Source: Alistipes sp. CAG:831
GTDB lineage: Bacteria > Bacteroidota > Bacteroidia > Bacteroidales > UBA932
DNA length: 8,573 nucleotides
Direction of reading: 5' to 3'
NCBI GenBank assembly: GCA_000432775.1
Contig: HF990338.1
Coordinates: 1 to 8,573 of the forward strand
Below are positions 4,194 to 8,573 of this stretch, piece after piece (position 1 is the stretch's first letter; each line of letters opens with the position of its first letter). A program made the position numbers and the translations under genes. Below the pieces are notes generated by a model that did no database searches, was not told the origin of the DNA, and saw only the letters and a program-made list of their open reading frames with translations.

Positions 4194-6168
4194 CATAGGG
4201 GACTATGGCCTGGATGCCTGCAGGAAGGCCTTGAAACGCTGCGAGAAGTACCGCAGACAGTTTCCGGACCTGGTGGCGGAGATACGTCTGGATCTCTGCG
4301 GGCTTGGGGAGGACGAGGTGCACGGACTGTTCAGCGGTTCGAAGATACCTTTGATTGCAACCTGCATGAAGCGCAGCAGCCATCTTTATGAGGCTGCCGT
4401 ACTGGCCGGGGCCGCCTATGTGGATGTCAACGTATTTTCCTTCATCAATCTTAAGAAAGAGAACCAGGCTTTGCTGCGCAGCAGCAAGACCAAGATAATC
4501 CTCTCGTTCCACGACTACCAGATGACTCCCGGGACAGATGCCCTGGTGAAGGTGTACAGGGAGGCAGTTGCGGCCGGAGCGGATATCGTCAAGATCGTCA
4601 CTACAGCCGATACTACCGCTGACGCTCTCCGGGTGCTGGACCTGTATAAGTTGCAGAGAGAAGGCAGGATGGGCCGCAAGAAAGTGCCCCTGATAGCATT
4701 CGCGATGGGGGATGCCGGGCGGTTCAGCCGTCTGGAGGCACATAGACAAGGCGCTCCGTTTACGTATTGTGCCTTGAGGCAGAAATACATAGTGGCTCCT
4801 GGCATGTTTACGGTCGAGGAACTGGAGAACTTCCATAACCGGCCGGCCGTGAGCGGTACAGTCAGTATGCCGGCCTCCAAGAGTGTGGCGCAGAGAGCTA
4901 TAATTGCCGCCATGCTGGCCAAGGGCGAGAGTGAGTTCCACAACTGCACCCGTTGCCGTGACATAGATTCGGCAATAGGTGTGGCCAGGCAGTTTGCCTC
5001 AGAGGCTTATATAGACAAGGGCGGTGATCTGATTATACGTGGCGGCTTCCCGCCGGAGAAGAAGAAAAACGACTCTCCGTTCTCGAGTCTCATATCCATG
5101 TCCATGCAGAGCGGCGGCCGCACGGCTTTCGTAGGCGAGTCGGGGCTGCTCTCCAGACTGTGTATTCCTGTGGTGGCGCAGTTCGGTGAGTCAGTGACCG
5201 TTACGGGTGAAGGCAGTCTGATGGACCGCCACATGTACGGCTGCAAGGAAGCGATGGAGGAACTCGGGGCAAGTTGTATTCTCACGGCCGAAGAGACTCT
5301 GCCGGCTGTAGTCTGCGGACCTATCAAGGGCGGCGAGATCACCATATCGGGCAAGAAAGGCTCCCAGTTCATAACCGGTCTTCTCATGGCCCTGCCCCTT
5401 TCCAAGAAAGACAGCGTGCTGCGCGTTCAGAACGCTACGAGTGTGCCCTATATCCTGCTGACCGTGGATGTCATGCAGAAGTTCGGAGTCACCGTCGAGT
5501 GGCACCGTGAGGGGGATGAACTGGTCTTCAATATTCCCGGCAAGCAGAAATACTCCCCAGCCGAAATGACCTTTGAGGGAGACTGGAGTGCGGCGGTAAA
5601 CTTTATAGTGGCTGCGGCAATTTTCGGTTCGCTCACTATCACCGGTCTCAATCTCAATACTATCCAGGCAGACAAGAAGATACTGGATGTGGTGCGTGAC
5701 TGCGGGGCTTCCGTAGAGGAACTTCCCGACGGAAAGGGTCTTCTGGTGAGCCGCGGCAGCCTCCGGGCCTTCGACTTCGATGCCACGGATTCCCCGGACC
5801 TGGTGCCGGCCCTTTCGGTACTGGCCGCCTTCTCCGAAGGGACCTCGCATTTCACCGGGGTGGCCCGTCTGCGCAACAAGGAGAGCAACCGTCCGGTGGT
5901 CATGGAAGAAGGGCTGAGGGCAATGGGCGTGCCCGCCAGGGTTGACGGAGACACCATGGAGATCACCGGCATCAGTCTCACCCGCAGGATAGTCGAAGGG
6001 AAAATGCTGAAGGGCGGAACATTCCACACATTCTCGGACCATCGTGTGGCCATGGCCCTGAAAGTCGCCTCTCTCGGCTGCGCCTCCAAGGTCGCCCTCG
6101 ACAGCACCGACTGCATCGACAAATCTTTCCCCGGTTTTCTCAAGCTGTTCGAATCCATTCACCAGTAG
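4180..6168 (+). CDS. aroDA: fused 3-dehydroquinate dehydratase (type I) / EPSP synthase
   Basis: One 662-aa polypeptide joins steps 3 and 6 of the shikimate pathway. Residues 1 to about 218 are a type I dehydroquinase TIM barrel: EIRLD (E34, R36), SFHDY with catalytic H111, VKIVT with Schiff-base lysine K138, and FSR (R184). The residue matching E. coli Q236 in APGQ is Met209. From about 222 a complete EPSP synthase follows: PASKSVAQR (K234, R239), GESGLLSR (319-326), MDRHM, SQF (395-397), catalytic D540 in SPDLVP, K567-E568, DHR (620-622) and K648 in DKSFPG, equivalent to E. coli K22, R100, D313, K340/E341, R386 and K411. The junction is short (FHNRP), with no frameshift or stop. The ATG at 4180 has AGGAG upstream. 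It overlaps aroB by 14 nt and precedes aroC by 20 nt. The name aroDA is descriptive. Confidence 0.95.
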   Translation: MICISIGDYGLDACRKALKRCEKYRRQFPDLVAEIRLDLCGLGEDEVHGLFSGSKIPLIATCMKRSSHLYEAAVLAGAAYVDVNVFSFINLKKENQALLRSSKTKIILSFHDYQMTPGTDALVKVYREAVAAGADIVKIVTTADTTADALRVLDLYKLQREGRMGRKKVPLIAFAMGDAGRFSRLEAHRQGAPFTYCALRQKYIVAPGMFTVEELENFHNRPAVSGTVSMPASKSVAQRAIIAAMLAKGESEFHNCTRCRDIDSAIGVARQFASEAYIDKGGDLIIRGGFPPEKKKNDSPFSSLISMSMQSGGRTAFVGESGLLSRLCIPVVAQFGESVTVTGEGSLMDRHMYGCKEAMEELGASCILTAEETLPAVVCGPIKGGEITISGKKGSQFITGLLMALPLSKKDSVLRVQNATSVPYILLTVDVMQKFGVTVEWHREGDELVFNIPGKQKYSPAEMTFEGDWSAAVNFIVAAAIFGSLTITGLNLNTIQADKKILDVVRDCGASVEELPDGKGLLVSRGSLRAFDFDATDSPDLVPALSVLAAFSEGTSHFTGVARLRNKESNRPVVMEEGLRAMGVPARVDGDTMEITGISLTRRIVEGKMLKGGTFHTFSDHRVAMALKVASLGCASKVALDSTDCIDKSFPGFLKLFESIHQ

Positions 6169-6188
6169 CAATATACCACATAAACGTT

Positions 6189-7262
6189 ATGCACAACGCT
6201 TTCGGAAACGCTTTCAGGATTGCCCTCTCAGGGGAATCCCATAGTCCGCTCATGTCGGTGGAGATTCAGGGAGTGCCGGAGGGTATCCCGCTTGCACCGG
6301 CGGACTTCACGGCTGACATCGACCGCCGCCGGCCCGGCCGCAAGGGCACGACCTCCCGCACCGAAAAGGATATTCCGGAGATCGTCCGGGGAGTGGAGGG
6401 CGGCCTGACCACCGGAACCACGTTGAAACTGGTATTTCACAATGACAATGTGGATCCTTCTGCGTACCGGCAGTTCACCGATATTCCCCGTCCGGGGCAT
6501 GCGGACTGGGTGCGCAGGATAAAATATGGGGTGGACGGCCTGACCTCCGGGGGAGGTATGTTCTCGGGGAGAATGACTCTGCCGGTAGTGGCCGCAGGGG
6601 TGGTCGCCAAGAAGATCATCGCCCCGGTACTGGTGGAAGCGGCGCTGACGGAGGTCGGCGGCAGGAGGCTGCTCCTGGACAATGCCGGATACGCCGAACC
6701 GGACTCTGCCGCAGCGGTGGAGCAGCCGGATGATGCGGATGTTCTCGCCTCACCTGAGGCTCTGGATGCTTTTCTGGCTGAAGTGGCCTCTGAAGGTGAT
6801 TCGGTGGGAGGAGTGGTCGAATGTGTCTGCACCGGGGTCCCCGCCGGCCTTGGAGAACCATTCTTTTATCCGATGGAGGCGGCTCTTTCGCAGATGATTT
6901 TCTCCGTACCAGGCATCAGGGGCATAGAGTTCGGGGACGGCTTCGGGGCCTCCCGTATGCGCGGCTCGCAGCACAACGACCCCATCACCGACATCGCGGG
7001 GCATACCTCCCGCAACGGAGCCGGCGGTATCAACGGCGGCATAACCAACGGCAACCCGCTTGTCTTCCGCGTGGCAGTGAAGCCCACCTCCAGCATTGCC
7101 CGTCCCCAGACCACCATAAACCTGGCTACCGGACGGCTGGAGGAGCTCAGCATAAAGGGACGCCACGACGTATGTTTCGCCCTGCGCGTCCCTGTAGTCA
7201 TTGAAAGCGCCGCCTCCATTGTCCTCTGCGACGCCATTCTTTCCCGTCAGAAGAGCTTGTAG
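6189..7262 (+). CDS. aroC: chorismate synthase
   Basis: Converts 5-enolpyruvylshikimate-3-phosphate to chorismate, the last common step, using reduced FMN. At 357 aa it is the normal length. Visible family features are GESH (residues 15-18, H18 equivalent to the active-site histidine H17 of E. coli), RRRPGRKGTTSRTEKD, RPGHAD with the second active-site histidine H104, KYG...GGGMFSGRMT (112-130), FGDGFGASRMRGSQHND, GGINGGITNG, VKPTSSIARPQ and GRHDVC near the C-terminus. Two positions are unusual: Ser19 follows GESH where Gly is normal, and Met124 stands in GGGMFSGR where Arg or His is usual. The ATG at 6189 lies 20 nt after the aroD-aroA stop, with no obvious SD, so it is the third gene of the operon. 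Its last 16 nt overlap the 3' end of the opposing lipoprotein gene. Confidence 0.96.
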   Translation: MHNAFGNAFRIALSGESHSPLMSVEIQGVPEGIPLAPADFTADIDRRRPGRKGTTSRTEKDIPEIVRGVEGGLTTGTTLKLVFHNDNVDPSAYRQFTDIPRPGHADWVRRIKYGVDGLTSGGGMFSGRMTLPVVAAGVVAKKIIAPVLVEAALTEVGGRRLLLDNAGYAEPDSAAAVEQPDDADVLASPEALDAFLAEVASEGDSVGGVVECVCTGVPAGLGEPFFYPMEAALSQMIFSVPGIRGIEFGDGFGASRMRGSQHNDPITDIAGHTSRNGAGGINGGITNGNPLVFRVAVKPTSSIARPQTTINLATGRLEELSIKGRHDVCFALRVPVVIESAASIVLCDAILSRQKSL

Positions 7263-8386
7263 CGGAGGATGGAGAGCTGGTCAGTCTCCGTGTCCTTTAC
7301 ACTGGCGTAAAGGGTACCGTCCCTGCCGGAGGAGATGGCAGTGCAGCCTTTAAGACCCTCCAGGCGGTAGCTGCTCTGGGGATTTCCTTTCCAGTCGAGT
7401 ACCAGAATCAGCACGTCCTTTGGCTCTGTTTCTTTTTCACTGTCGTCGGTATCATCATTGACGGAGATGACAGGTGAGCCGTCCACAAGTTCCGTAGTCA
7501 TAAAAGGTTCGCTGCTCAATTCATCGTTGTAATTCAGGTAGATGTAGCGGTCATCACAGCAGACACATCCGTATATGCTGCCGTAGTATTTGGCGTGGAA
7601 CAGGCTATTGCCTGCATTGAGGTATTCCGGCTTGGTTTTGTCTGGCCCTATGATGCTCCTGACCAGGCGCAGGCTGTCGTCGTAGAACTCCACGAGTGGA
7701 TATGAGTTCTCTACATAGACTATCGTGCCCTTATCCGGATTGGTAAGCAGATGGCCTTGGAAGCAGTTTCCGGAAAATATTTTGCTCTCGTCGTATGGTA
7801 TCAGCTCTCCATCGGAGTAGAACAGTTTGGGTTCTCCGTTTGAGACACCTGTCTCCTTGTTCTCGAACCAGTATGGGTTGAGGGATAGAATATTCCCCTT
7901 GTATGTGACGGCTTTCATGGTGTTGAATTTGAAAGAAAGTTCCTGAATTCCCTTGCCTTCGGCTGCTTTGTCAACAGGAATGACGTACAGTTTGCCTTTG
8001 GAACTTTCCATAACGTATAGGGTGTCGTCTACAACATAGGATAATGGCGAGAGTACCTCGAACGGCCCGTTGCCGGAGTGAAGAAAATGGGCGACGGGCT
8101 GCATAGCGCGGATATCGTAGACTTCAAAAGCCCACTGATCCTGTGACAGACCACCCCACTTGGCTGTGCGGGTTTCGCAGATAGCATGCCTGTCATCTGC
8201 CATCCAGGCCTTCTGGAAAAATACGGTATCTGGAAAAGTGCAGACAGTATCGCCCTTTACGCTGACTGCTCCGGTCTTCACCTCGTCGGTCAGTACGGTG
8301 ATAATGTTGTCTGCTTTGTCGCTGCACGAGTATAGGACCATGGCTGTGGCCGCGATAACCGATAGGACTGTGAAAATGTTTTTCAT
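7247..8386 (-). CDS. predicted 6-bladed beta-propeller-like lipoprotein
   Basis: A 379-aa envelope protein. It begins with a lipoprotein signal peptide: MKN, a hydrophobic stretch (residues 4-19) and the lipobox LYS-C21. C21 is followed by SDKAD, an acidic start, so surface export is possible but uncertain. The rest resembles the Bacteroidota TolB-like/BF3164-like 6-bladed propeller lipoproteins: repeated beta-strand pairs, a GNGPFE segment (G105, G107, P108, E110) of the GxGPxE kind seen in that group, and repeated VYD/LYV/YIYLNY strands. An acidic insertion (DDTDDSEKETEPKD) near residues 308-321 probably lies in a surface loop. The exact role of this family is unknown; ligand sensing or scaffolding is a guess. 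The stop at 7247-7249 lies inside aroC. Upstream is only a near-match promoter (TATCTTTA). Confidence 0.8.
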   Translation of the reverse strand: MKNIFTVLSVIAATAMVLYSCSDKADNIITVLTDEVKTGAVSVKGDTVCTFPDTVFFQKAWMADDRHAICETRTAKWGGLSQDQWAFEVYDIRAMQPVAHFLHSGNGPFEVLSPLSYVVDDTLYVMESSKGKLYVIPVDKAAEGKGIQELSFKFNTMKAVTYKGNILSLNPYWFENKETGVSNGEPKLFYSDGELIPYDESKIFSGNCFQGHLLTNPDKGTIVYVENSYPLVEFYDDSLRLVRSIIGPDKTKPEYLNAGNSLFHAKYYGSIYGCVCCDDRYIYLNYNDELSSEPFMTTELVDGSPVISVNDDTDDSEKETEPKDVLILVLDWKGNPQSSYRLEGLKGCTAISSGRDGTLYASVKDTETDQLSILRYKLF

Positions 8387-8407
8387 GGTGAGAATGATTA
8401 TATGTTG

Positions 8408-8415
8408 TAAAGATA
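8408..8415 (-). promoter_or_regulatory. near-consensus -7 box for the lipoprotein gene
   Basis: The minus strand of 8408-8415 reads TATCTTTA, seven of eight matches to TAnnTTTG with the last base changed. It lies 21 bp upstream of the ATG at 8386 and implies a very short leader. No -33 TTTG is seen at the usual spacing, so the gene may instead be read from a promoter further right. Confidence 0.35.
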
Positions 8416-8435
8416 AGAAATATTTGGAGTAAATT

Positions 8436-8573
8436 CTAATCGGTCATTCGGCTTATGGTACGGACGGATACTCGGCTGAATCCGGCGTAGAGCGTCCAGT
8501 TGAAATGGCGGCGGTGAGATGGTCTTGCCGCAACGGCACTGAATTGCGGGAAACGCTGCCGTTGTGGCGAGGG
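8436..8573 (-). CDS. possible 3' end of a minus-strand gene (partial, 45 aa)
   Basis: From the right edge, reading leftward, one frame is open to a TAG at 8438-8436 and ends RRHFNWTLYAGF, SRVSVRTISRMTD. The alternating aromatic and polar residues could be a terminal beta-strand, but the family is not recognised. The region is GC-rich, and another frame on each strand is also largely open, so this may be chance. If real, it lies 49 bp upstream of the lipoprotein gene in the same orientation and could share its transcript. Confidence 0.3.
   Translation of the reverse strand, partial: PSPQRQRFPQFSAVAARPSHRRHFNWTLYAGFSRVSVRTISRMTD

Noticed and set aside
5191..6171. Long minus-strand ORF (326 codons) opposite the EPSP synthase domain
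   Set aside because: It is a shadow of the GC-rich coding strand; the plus-strand frame has unmistakable EPSPS motifs.
1..8573. CRISPR array, rRNA or complete insertion sequence
   Set aside because: No regularly spaced direct repeats, rRNA-like sequence or transposase frame was seen on either strand.

Overview
The window looks like chromosomal DNA from a member of the Bacteroidota, probably a gut-type Bacteroidales. The reasons are the -7 promoter boxes of the form TAnnTTTG (at 21-28 and 2983-2990, and on the minus strand at 2770-2777 and 2396-2403), mostly weak Shine-Dalgarno sequences, a tRNA without an encoded CCA end, and a 6-bladed-propeller-like lipoprotein with a Bacteroidota-style signal peptide. 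This is inference from sequence features. Genus cannot be fixed by eye.

Left part (1-2022): a 291-aa protein of unknown function with a charged coiled-coil C-terminus, a 234-bp intergenic stretch with nested inverted repeats, a 119-aa acidic protein of unknown function, and 27 bp later a compact single-domain HD protein. The HD protein resembles the (p)ppGpp hydrolase half of RelA/SpoT and has the whole metal/catalytic set.

Middle (2023-3020): no confident protein gene. The plus strand at 2042-2246 is rich in inverted repeats and could be a structured 3' UTR, ncRNA or small palindromic element. Next is a 143-bp stretch bounded by imperfect inverted repeats (2247-2272 / 2369-2389). Its minus strand carries a promoter-like box, an 8-codon ORF and a strong terminator, which together make a candidate ~67-nt small RNA. 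A short ORF remnant follows, then a tRNA-Leu(CAA) on the minus strand with its own promoter and a perfect 17-bp terminator hairpin. The tRNA and shikimate-operon promoters diverge.

Right part (3021-8573): a compact shikimate/chorismate operon on the plus strand: aroB (3-dehydroquinate synthase), then a fused aroD-aroA gene (type I dehydroquinase joined to EPSP synthase) overlapping aroB by 14 nt, then aroC (chorismate synthase) 20 nt on. These supply four of the seven steps to chorismate; DAHP synthase, shikimate dehydrogenase and shikimate kinase must be elsewhere. All three proteins keep their catalytic residues but differ from textbook motifs at several sites. aroC overlaps tail-to-tail by 16 nt with a minus-strand gene for a propeller-like lipoprotein. 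At the right edge is what may be the 3' end of another minus-strand gene.
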